From assembly GCA_002427165.1 (NCBI GenBank), contig DIQB01000038.1, positions 1,380 to 6,477 on the forward strand: a stretch of 5,098 bases of DNA, in the 5' to 3' direction. The stretch comes from Firmicutes bacterium UBA5473 (GTDB lineage: Bacteria; Bacillota; DTU084). The notes under the pieces are model-generated. The model was not told where the DNA came from. It saw only the letters and a list, made by a program, of their open reading frames with translations, and made no database searches. Positions within the stretch are counted from its first letter, which is position 1. Every line of letters starts with the position of its first letter. The position numbers were made by a program, and so were the translations under genes. Positions 1 to 4,713 of the stretch are shown one piece after another.

Positions 1-124
1 ATTGCCCTTTCACAAAAACTTGGCAGCGATTTTCTCGGGTTTGGTGAGGTGGTGCGGGGAACTTTGCCAAGGAATAAATGGAGAGTACTGGCGACAATAT
101 TGAGGCCAAGGTCCGCTCTCAGGT
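1..124 (-). other. Unassigned stretch at the window edge, downstream of the gerAB remnants
   Basis: On the minus strand one frame stays open from just after the stop of the second gerAB remnant to the window edge, reading for example RADLGLNIVASTLHLFLGKV. In intact germination operons a GerC-type lipoprotein gene usually follows gerAB. I see no lipobox, start codon with a ribosome binding site, or recognisable GerC motif here. It may be decayed sequence from the same operon or plain intergenic DNA. Confidence 0.2.
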
Positions 125-529
125 TTACAGGAGCGCCAGAATCAGAAGGCAGAGGGGGAGAATTAGTTGCAGAGGAAACGTAAGCAGCGGATAGATGACA
201 GTGGCAAATTGAGTATTTTATCAAAAGTACTTCCAGCTGGTTTTGGCAAATCAAGGGAAAGATGATTTCGGCTAGTCTGCCAAGGCTAAAATTGATCCTA
301 TTATAGTTCCTAGTTGGGCCAGAAGGCCCCGGACGGGTGGCTTTTTCCACAAAAGGCACAGCTGCCACCAGATTGCAAAAGATAAAAGAGCTGGCAGAAG
401 CGCCAGCGCTATAGCTAGCCAGCCGCTTCGTCCTGCCAAAGACGTGGGCATAATAATGGTGGACGTTCCTGTGAGGAAGCTTCCCAGTAGCATCAGTAGC
501 TGCCAGTTTGTTATTCGCTCAGTGCGCAT
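125..529 (-). pseudogene. Broken GerAB-like spore germinant permease, copy 2 (N-terminus plus scraps)
   Basis: GerAB proteins are integral membrane subunits of spore germinant receptors, in the amino acid permease superfamily, and usually about 360 residues long. The ATG at 527-529 opens an 85-codon frame (stop at 272-274). It begins MRTERITNWQLLMLLGSFL and carries the two hydrophobic segments and the TNWQL-type start typical of GerAB. It stops after GSILALAD. Overlapping the end in another frame is LGRLAEIIFPLI, which matches the family's mid-protein motif (compare IAEILLPLI in the neighbouring copy). Further on, a third frame gives TQFATVIYPLL followed by TFPLQLILPL and a TAA at 125-127, matching the C-terminus of copy 1 (TQFTQVIYPLF). 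At least two internal deletions and a one-base shift near residues FDK/TQF are therefore implied. The family call is firm. That it is non-functional follows from the missing central membrane segments. Confidence 0.75.
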
Positions 530-569
530 GCTCTATACATTTTCCTTTGCCAAAGTATATATTTTCGCA

Positions 570-1241
570 TCATTTATTGGTTGCAGGCTTAAGGCGGGTT
601 AAGATCAGCAGGAGCAGGGGAATTAGTACCTGCAAAGGGAAAGTAAAGAGGGGATAGATCACTTGAGTAAACTGCGTCAGCTCTGAGAAGCTTTTTACAG
701 TAGTAACCGACAGGACCGTAATTATTATCCCCAGGGGAAAGATCAAAGGACGATAATCAGAGATCCCTACCAGCTGTGCAAGACCTTGGGCTAGGGCCCA
801 AAAACAGGTGGACAATTTAATAAATGAGGCGAAGGTCCAAACAAAAATTCCCAACACTTCTAATCTGGTAAGAAAGTCAGCAACACGGATCTCCCGCAAC
901 AACGCAAGACCAGGAAAGGAGGTACGAGTTATTTCCTCACCTAAAACAGCGCTTTGGAGCAGAGAGAGCCCACATAGGAGCAGGCCTGTTAATATGAGTG
1001 CTAGCAAGGATTTCTTTAAGACTTTTCTTGCATCCATTACAAAGGGAAGCAGGGATGCGAAAATAATGGTTTCGCCAAAAGGGAAGGCAAAGACAGAGAA
1101 GGTTGCCCGCAGCGTCTGCAGCCAGCCTTCATCTTGCAGGGGAAGAAGATAGTCCCACCTCACAAGCCCAGGTGTTTCAATTACTAAAATTATACCAATG
1201 AGAACGGCGATTATAATTAGCGGCAGAAGAATTTCAGCTAT
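570..1241 (-). pseudogene. Truncated GerAB-like spore germinant permease, copy 1 (C-terminal two thirds)
   Basis: The open frame runs from an in-frame TGA at 1242-1244 to a TGA at 570-572, about 223 codons against a family norm near 360. It opens with IAEILLPLIIIAV, the mid-protein segment of GerAB. It then keeps the later membrane helices (FPFGETIIFASLLPFV, VLGIFVWTFASFIKLS, YRPLIFPLGIIITVL) and the C-terminal TQVIYPLFTFPLQVLIPLL block. The N-terminal helices are missing. The GTG at 1161-1163 could start a 197-residue product, but it lies inside the conserved domain and is not a credible natural start. Upstream of the TGA the same frame continues to an ATG at 1317-1319 (MEKRRIYHHLK...), and a GerAB-like start MEKRRI could be the remains of the true N-terminus after deletion. 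Copy 2 lies 40 bp downstream in the same direction, so this was probably a tandem pair in one germination operon. A shortened but expressed permease cannot be excluded. Confidence 0.75.
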
Positions 1242-1357
1242 TCATAACCCCGGCCTCCTCATAAAGCTAGTTTCCTTAATATTTCGCTTCAGGTGGTGGT
1301 AAATCCTTCTTTTTTCCATTCTTGCCAGCTATTTCCAAAATGAAAAATCCCGTGGAG

Positions 1358-1386
1358 TTGTCTTAGGATCGTTTATAGGGTATAAT
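1358..1386 (+). promoter_or_regulatory. Probable vegetative (SigA-type) promoter of rnjA
   Basis: A -35 box TTGTCT (1358-1363) and a perfect -10 box TATAAT (1381-1386) are separated by 17 bp. Transcription would start near 1393, giving an untranslated leader of about 138 nt before rnjA. The nearby GGAAA (1431-1435 area) and TTTTCC (about 1448-1453) could pair in the RNA. No terminator-like structure or known riboswitch is visible in the leader. Confidence 0.65.
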
Positions 1387-1511
1387 AACAATAAGCGATT
1401 TGGAACGGCTTTGCGAAATGACTATCCTCGGGGAAAGGGAGCGCCACTTTTCCTAGCAGCGGGGGTAGCCTCTAGTCTTGTATTGCCTAGACAAATTAGC
1501 TATCAAAAAAC

Positions 1512-1519
1512 GGAGGTGG
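1512..1519 (+). promoter_or_regulatory. Ribosome binding site of rnjA
   Basis: GGAGGTGG is strongly complementary to the 3' end of 16S rRNA. It lies 11 nt before the ATG at 1531, which supports that ATG as the start. Confidence 0.85.
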
Positions 1520-1530
1520 AAATTTAGCTA

Positions 1531-3198
1531 ATGGCTAAAGGTAAATCATTGAAACTTATTCCCCTAGGAGGGCTTGGGGAAATCGGAAAAAATATGACGG
1601 TGTTGGAATACAACGGAGAGATCATCATCATCGATTGTGGTCTCGCTTTCCCAGATGAGGATATGCTAGGGATTGATCTGGTTATTCCAGATATGACCTA
1701 TCTAATCGAAAACAAAAATCGGATTAGGGCCGTATTCATCACTCATGGTCATGAGGATCATATTGGTTCTCTTTCTTATTTGCTCCGTGAGATAAAGGTG
1801 CCAGTCTATGCCACCAAGCTCACAATTGGTCTTATTAAAGGTAAGCTTCAGGAGCATCGTCTCACAGATGAGATTAAGCTCCTTCGGGAGGTGCGGGCTG
1901 GCACCTCTGTAAAAGAAGGCGCCTTTAAGGTGGACTTCATAAGGGTGAGCCATAGCATCGCAGATGTAGTGGCCATGGCGATTCATACCCCTGTTGGTAT
2001 CGTGGTGCATACAGCTGATTTTAAATTCGATCAAACCCCAATTGGAGGTCAAGTCACGGATTTTCACAGCTTTGCTGAACTAGGGGACAGGGGTGTACTG
2101 CTCCTGCTCTCAGATAGTACCAACGCAGAGCGGCCTGGCTTCACCATGAGTGAGCGAGCAGTGGGCGATACCTTCGATGAGGTCTTCAGGCAAGCTGAGC
2201 AAAGGATTATTGTGGCGTCTTTTGCCTCTAACGTCCACAGGATTCAGCAGATCATCGATGCAGCCCAAAGATATAAGCGCAGGGTCTGCGTTACAGGCCG
2301 TAGCATGGTGAACGTAGTGAACATTGCCTCGGAACTTGGGTATCTGCATATTCCAGATGGGATGCTGGTGGATATCGATCAAAGCGATCGTATCCCCCAC
2401 AATGAGCTTGTGATCATCACCACAGGCAGTCAGGGGGAACCCATGAGTGCCCTGGTGCGGATGGCCATGAGCGATCATAGAAAGCTAGGGATTATTCCAG
2501 GGGATACTGTAATCATCTCGGCACTCCCCATTCCGGGCAATGAGAAGATGGTGCATCGCACCATCAATCAGTTGTTCCGCCAAGGAGCCTTTGTAATCTA
2601 TGAAGCCCTAAGTGGTGTTCACGTCAGTGGTCACGCCAGCCAAGAAGAGTTAAAGCTGATGCTGAATCTTACCCGGCCTAAATACTTCATGCCTGTCCAC
2701 GGCGAATATCGACATCTGCTGAAGCACGCGAAACTTGCGGAAGCTGTGGGGATACCAGAGGAAAGAATTCTCCTTCCTAGCATCGGAGATGTCCTAGAGT
2801 TCGATCGAAGTGGAGCTAGGGTAGTGGATCACGTTCCAGCCGGGCCTGTACTTGTGGACGGCCTTGGTGTGGGCGATGTGGGGAACATCGTACTGCGGGA
2901 TCGCAGACTGTTGGCGCAAGATGGGATCCTCATCGTGGTGGTAACTATGAACAGGCAAACGAAGCAGGTCCTAGCTGGACCAGATATTGTCTCACGAGGC
3001 TTTGTCTATATCCGGGAAGCTGATGAGCTGATGGAGGAGGCAAAGCGTAAGGTAGAGGATGCCCTCAAGCTATGCCTGGAAAATGGTTCCACAGATTGGA
3101 CCACCATCAAGACCAAGATTCGGGAGACCCTGACAAGCTTTTTCGATCAGAAAATGAAACGCAGGCCTATCATCCTGCCGATTATTATGGAAGTATAA
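1531..3198 (+). CDS. rnjA: Ribonuclease J (RNase J1-type 5'-3' exo/endoribonuclease)
   Basis: This is a zinc-dependent ribonuclease of the metallo-beta-lactamase/beta-CASP family. It matures 16S rRNA and degrades mRNA in Firmicutes by 5'-3' exonucleolytic and endonucleolytic cleavage, in the cytoplasm. The 555-residue length equals that of Bacillus subtilis RNase J1. The beta-lactamase core starts with LKLIPLGGLGEIGKNM (about 8-22). The metal-binding motif HGHEDH puts His72, His74, Asp76 and His77 in place, followed by His141 (SHSIAD) and Asp163 (HTADF). The beta-CASP domain holds SDSTNAERPG (194-203) and TTGSQGEPMSAL (297-308). SGHAS (366-370) and MPVHGEYRHL (387-396) provide the later conserved histidines 368 and 390. 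The C-terminal domain (about 450-555) contains VSRGFVY and ends at a TAA just before a strong terminator. All catalytic residues are present, so it should be active. Its own promoter and terminator suggest a monocistronic unit. RNase J2 is less likely because the complete catalytic set is kept. Confidence 0.97.
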   Translation: MAKGKSLKLIPLGGLGEIGKNMTVLEYNGEIIIIDCGLAFPDEDMLGIDLVIPDMTYLIENKNRIRAVFITHGHEDHIGSLSYLLREIKVPVYATKLTIGLIKGKLQEHRLTDEIKLLREVRAGTSVKEGAFKVDFIRVSHSIADVVAMAIHTPVGIVVHTADFKFDQTPIGGQVTDFHSFAELGDRGVLLLLSDSTNAERPGFTMSERAVGDTFDEVFRQAEQRIIVASFASNVHRIQQIIDAAQRYKRRVCVTGRSMVNVVNIASELGYLHIPDGMLVDIDQSDRIPHNELVIITTGSQGEPMSALVRMAMSDHRKLGIIPGDTVIISALPIPGNEKMVHRTINQLFRQGAFVIYEALSGVHVSGHASQEELKLMLNLTRPKYFMPVHGEYRHLLKHAKLAEAVGIPEERILLPSIGDVLEFDRSGARVVDHVPAGPVLVDGLGVGDVGNIVLRDRRLLAQDGILIVVVTMNRQTKQVLAGPDIVSRGFVYIREADELMEEAKRKVEDALKLCLENGSTDWTTIKTKIRETLTSFFDQKMKRRPIILPIIMEV

Positions 3199-3201
3199 GC
3201 A

Positions 3202-3234
3202 AAAAGAGAGGACCCTCTGTGGGTTCTCTCTTTT
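3202..3234 (+). terminator. Intrinsic terminator of rnjA
   Basis: The stem AAAAGAGAGGACCC (3202-3215) pairs with GGGTTCTCTCTTTT (3221-3234) around the loop TCTGT. It is 14 bp with a single G-U wobble. The A-run and T-run flanks make it a classic intrinsic terminator, starting 3 nt after the rnjA stop codon. By symmetry it could also work on the minus strand. Confidence 0.92.
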
Positions 3235-3256
3235 ACTATTGAGATTGATGTTTGGG

Positions 3257-3311
3257 GGTATTCACACTTTATCGATTAAATATTATGGATAAAGTGCGAA
3301 TACCTTTTTTT
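3257..3311 (+). repeat. 48-bp inverted repeat followed by a T7 tract (second terminator or mobile-element remnant)
   Basis: GGTATTCACACTTTATC (3257-3273) is the reverse complement of GATAAAGTGCGAATACC (3288-3304) except for one A/C mismatch, giving 17-bp arms around a 14-nt AT-rich spacer. Seven T residues follow (3305-3311), so in RNA it would fold into a terminator-like hairpin. Long, nearly identical arms with a short AT-rich centre also look like two transposon terminal inverted repeats left back to back, or a miniature element. With a strong terminator already 23 bp upstream, it may not be needed for rnjA. Confidence 0.6.
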
Positions 3312-3395
3312 AACTTGTCAATGGAAATAATATGTGCAGAATTAAGAACATAAACTTCCTGCATTCGAGCAAATTCCTTGAATAGCCTTTGGTTA
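3312..3395. other. Intergenic spacer left of the element remnant
   Basis: No gene, promoter or repeat is recognised. If the adjacent structured region is an OMEGA RNA, its last 15-20 bases (about 3375-3395) would be the guide-encoding flank of the insertion site. Confidence 0.3.
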
Positions 3396-3610
3396 CTTAT
3401 ACCTGTTTGCAGGTAAGTGAACTACATCTCCATTCAAATGGCGAGCTTCGGGCTCTCAGTGGTAAAACAATTATCCCACTGGTACGCCTTTGGGGTATCC
3501 AACCCCCCGACTAGCTGTTTTGGCTGTGCCAATTCTTCGCAGATACTTCCTATGCAATCTGGATTGCTTTGGCTGGTATAGCTCTCTTATTGTTTGATAG
3601 TTGCTATACC
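3396..3610 (+). ncRNA. Hairpin-dense noncoding region, possible HEARO-type OMEGA guide RNA
   Basis: No protein-coding frame is visible, yet small hairpins follow one another closely. They are TACCTG/CAGGTA (3400-3405, 3410-3415), CCATT/AATGG (3430-3434, 3437-3441), GAGC/GCTC around TTCGG (3443-3446, 3452-3455), CAGTGG/CCACTG (3457-3462, 3476-3481), GGGGT/ACCCC (3492-3496, 3502-3506) and GGTATAGC/GCTATACC (3575-3582, 3603-3610). This is followed 100 bp later by an IS200/IS605-type right end. That combination, a structured RNA at the left and an IS605-like hairpin at the right, is how IscB elements with their HEARO omega-RNA are built, and standalone omega-RNA loci without a nuclease are known. 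The RNA family call is inference from layout and a general resemblance, not an alignment. It could instead be only the folded left end of a transposable element. Confidence 0.35.
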
Positions 3611-3644
3611 TCTTTAGCCCACAGATCTTCCTATTGGTCAATAA

Positions 3645-3737
3645 CTATTCCTATCTGACTTTACGATTAACGCTCGTGGAGATATGAGTGCTCGCTGGAG
3701 GCTCAGCCCAAGAATCCACGGGGTTTGCCCCGTGTGA
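3645..3737 (+). pseudogene. Possible C-terminal scrap of a TnpB/IscB-type nuclease
   Basis: A 30-codon open frame ends at the TGA inside the right-end region and contains FTINARGDMSARW. TnpB proteins of IS200/IS605 elements often end with a similar NARGE-type motif shortly before the right-end hairpin, and their stop codon commonly lies close to or inside that end. There is no start codon, no catalytic RuvC segment and no zinc-finger CxxC pair upstream, so only the tail could survive. The match is short, and assignment to TnpB rather than IscB is uncertain. Confidence 0.35.
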
Positions 3738-3744
3738 GCGTCAA
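3712..3744 (+). repeat. Right end of the IS200/IS605-type element (guide, hairpin, cleavage motif)
   Basis: GAAT (3712-3715) lies 1 nt before a perfect stem CACGGGG (3717-3723) / CCCCGTG (3728-3734) with a TTTG loop. TCAA (3741-3744) follows 6 nt after the stem. In IS608 the right end uses a GAAT guide tetranucleotide, a hairpin bound by TnpA and cleavage after TCAA, so all three parts are present in the right order. A further ACGCTC (3670-3675) / GAGCGT (3737-3742) complementarity brackets the end and could form an outer stem in RNA. Confidence 0.7.
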
Positions 3745-3914
3745 AGATGGGAATGCCAAAGGGTATGCTGCGTAGTTGATTCTCGATATATTGTGATATT
3801 TCTTTGCAGGCAAGCAGTTGCAGAACATGTTTGGAATTAAGATAGGGTGGACAAGTTCAGCTTCTAGGGGATGGATTTGGTAAATTATGCATCTGGGTGA
3901 TTAGAAATATATTG
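3745..3914. other. Spacer between the element and the toxin-antitoxin operon
   Basis: Only very short reading frames are present, for example the ATG at 3748 that ends within 11 codons. No hairpin with a T-run, tRNA or repeat is recognised. It becomes AT-rich towards the promoter at 3915. Confidence 0.4.
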
Positions 3915-3943
3915 TTGACTTTTAATAACCAATTAGTTATAAT
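3915..3943 (+). promoter_or_regulatory. Strong SigA-type promoter of the toxin-antitoxin operon
   Basis: A -35 box TTGACT (3915-3920) and a perfect -10 box TATAAT (3938-3943) have the ideal 17-bp spacing. The start of transcription would be near 3950, just before the Shine-Dalgarno sequence, so the leader is only about 20 nt. Confidence 0.85.
3925..3940. promoter_or_regulatory. Candidate operator: palindrome between the -35 and -10 boxes
   Basis: ATAACCAATTAGTTAT is a 16-bp palindrome with one mismatched pair (C3930/A3935). It lies in the spacer and overlaps the start of the -10 box. XRE antitoxins typically repress their own operon by binding such palindromes, often as an antitoxin-toxin complex. 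Binding by this antitoxin is inference from position and symmetry. Confidence 0.6.
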
Positions 3944-3969
3944 GGTGTTAGGTGGAGGGCATAATAAAG

Positions 3970-4329
3970 ATGTATAGCATATTGGTTTATAAGGATAGGC
4001 AGGGACGAGAATCAATAACGGAATATATTAAGGAGCTTGAACGAAAGGCGATCACCAGTAAAGACGCCCGTATTAGGCTTAAAAAGATAACGGAATATCT
4101 TTCGATGCTCAAGCACTACGGTACAAGAATAGGGCAACCTTTCGTTAAGCACATTGGTGGAAATTTATGGGAATTAAGGCCCACCAATAATAGGGTGTTT
4201 TTCTTTTATTGGCAGGATGATAAGTTTGTGTTGCTACATCATTATATAAAAAAAAGCAAAAAGACTCCTCCAAAAGAGATGGAGCAAGCTAGGCGAAACC
4301 TTAAAGATTTTTTGGAAAGGAGTAAATAA
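3970..4329 (+). CDS. HigB-like toxin of the phage Gp49-like (RelE superfamily) family
   Basis: This is probably the mRNA-cleaving toxin of a type II toxin-antitoxin pair, acting in the cytoplasm on translating ribosomes as RelE/HigB relatives do. The 119 residues open with YSILVYKDRQG. A helical stretch rich in Lys and Arg follows (about 22-50). The family signature comes next: HIGGNLWELRP (61-71), NRVFFFYW (74-81) and the conserved C-terminal LLHHYIKKSKKTPPKEME (88-105). The ATG at 3970 is preferred because GGAGGG (3954-3959) sits 10 nt before it. A GTG at 3952 in the same frame would start at about the first transcribed base and overlap that binding site. The antitoxin gene follows 2 nt after the stop, in the toxin-first order usual for HigBA. 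The pair is clearly more AT-rich than rnjA, which fits horizontal transfer. It is full length with no visible damage. Confidence 0.88.
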   Translation: MYSILVYKDRQGRESITEYIKELERKAITSKDARIRLKKITEYLSMLKHYGTRIGQPFVKHIGGNLWELRPTNNRVFFFYWQDDKFVLLHHYIKKSKKTPPKEMEQARRNLKDFLERSK

Positions 4330-4331
4330 TA

Positions 4332-4634
4332 ATGGCTATAAAAATAGGAGATACAACGTATACAACTTTTGAAGATCTTTGGAACGATAGTATCTTGACC
4401 CCTGCTGAAAAGGCTGACATTCAACTTAAAGTTGAAGTTATGGGGAAACTCATAGAGGCCAGAGAAAGCAGAGGGTTAACACAACAAGCTTTAGCAGAAC
4501 TCAGTGGGGTCAAGCAACCATTCATAGCCCGTCTAGAAAAGGGTGATACAGATCCCCAGATCACAACACTACTGAAGATTCTGCAGCCACTGGGATATAC
4601 ACTTGCAATCGTTCCTACTTCACCAAACCACTAA
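4332..4634 (+). CDS. XRE-family HTH antitoxin (HigA-like)
   Basis: This 100-residue protein should bind and neutralise the toxin encoded just upstream and repress the shared promoter. The N-terminal 35 residues (MAIKIGDTTYTTFEDLW...) form an extension that in this family often contacts the toxin. An XRE-type helix-turn-helix domain follows at about 36-92, with the recognition region LTQQALAELSGVKQPFIARL (49-68), EKGDTDPQ and the closing hydrophobic LGYTLAIV strand. The ATG is preceded by AAGGAG (4317-4322), which lies inside the end of the toxin gene 9 nt upstream, so translation of the two is probably coupled. A bidirectional terminator follows 33 bp after the stop codon. Antitoxin identity rests on the domain plus tight linkage to a HigB-like gene. 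Confidence 0.88.
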   Translation: MAIKIGDTTYTTFEDLWNDSILTPAEKADIQLKVEVMGKLIEARESRGLTQQALAELSGVKQPFIARLEKGDTDPQITTLLKILQPLGYTLAIVPTSPNH

Positions 4635-4667
4635 ACCAGCATATAGGTAGCATTCCCCAAGGGATCA

Positions 4668-4701
4668 AAAAAGGGAGAACCTGATCAGGCTCTCCCTTTT
4701 T
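4668..4701. terminator. Bidirectional intrinsic terminator between antitoxin and folT-like gene
   Basis: AAAAAGGGAGAACCTGA (4668-4684) pairs with TCAGGCTCTCCCTTTTT (4685-4701), with one mismatch (A4679/C4690) and the central TGATCA forming the turn. A-runs on one side and T-runs on the other give a U-tail in both directions. It lies between two convergent genes that end at 4634 and 4714. Confidence 0.88.
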
Positions 4702-4713
4702 GAGTGTTTTTCT

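Larger units (their letters stand above)
1303..1527 (+). other. Unrecognised open frame without ATG, abutting rnjA
   Basis: The frame is open for 74 codons from a TAA at 1300-1302 to a TAG at 1525-1527 and ends 3 nt before the rnjA ATG. The reading looks protein-like (EKSRGVVLGSFIGYNNN, then GAPLFLAAGVASSLVLP). There is no ATG or GTG start. The only conventional candidate is a TTG at 1411-1413, which would give a 38-residue product with no good ribosome binding site. The rnjA promoter candidate lies inside the frame. It could be a decayed gene that once preceded rnjA, a leader peptide from the TTG, or chance, since 74 open codons are not very rare. I do not recognise the family. Confidence 0.25.
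3396..3744 (+). mobile_element. Nuclease-less IS200/IS605-superfamily element remnant
   Basis: The right boundary is set by the GAAT-hairpin-TCAA right end at 3712-3744. The left boundary is tentative: TTAC (3393-3396), an IS608-type left cleavage motif, sits 3 nt before the first hairpin. Between the ends (about 348 bp) there is no TnpA, TnpB or IscB gene, only a short C-terminal-like coding scrap. Elements of this family move as single-stranded DNA by a Y1 HUH transposase and make no target duplication, so none is expected. Autonomous relatives are 0.7-2 kb, so this would be a deletion derivative needing a transposase supplied in trans. Confidence 0.5.

Noticed and set aside
808..1152. Plus-strand open frame of 114 codons
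   Set aside because: It lies entirely antisense to the gerAB copy 1 remnant, has a basic, Ser/Arg-rich composition typical of shadow frames, and no ribosome binding site.
1418..1456. 12-codon ATG-started frame in the rnjA leader
   Set aside because: There is no Shine-Dalgarno sequence before it and the peptide shows no recognisable attenuation pattern.
1393..1530. Riboswitch or T-box in the rnjA leader
   Set aside because: No terminator/antiterminator pair, T-box motif or known aptamer pattern is visible.
1702..2067. Minus-strand open frame of 121 codons
   Set aside because: It is antisense to the catalytic core of RNase J and has no family resemblance.
2110..2478. Minus-strand open frame of 122 codons
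   Set aside because: It is antisense to the beta-CASP domain of RNase J; His-rich composition arises from the complementary codons.
3396..3744. CRISPR array
   Set aside because: The hairpins differ in sequence and there are no regularly spaced direct repeats.
3952..3969. GTG at 3952 as the toxin start
   Set aside because: It coincides with the expected transcription start and overlaps the GGAGGG binding site that serves the ATG at 3970.
4242..4424. Minus-strand open frame of 60 codons
   Set aside because: It spans the junction of the toxin and antitoxin genes antisense to both, with no ribosome binding site.
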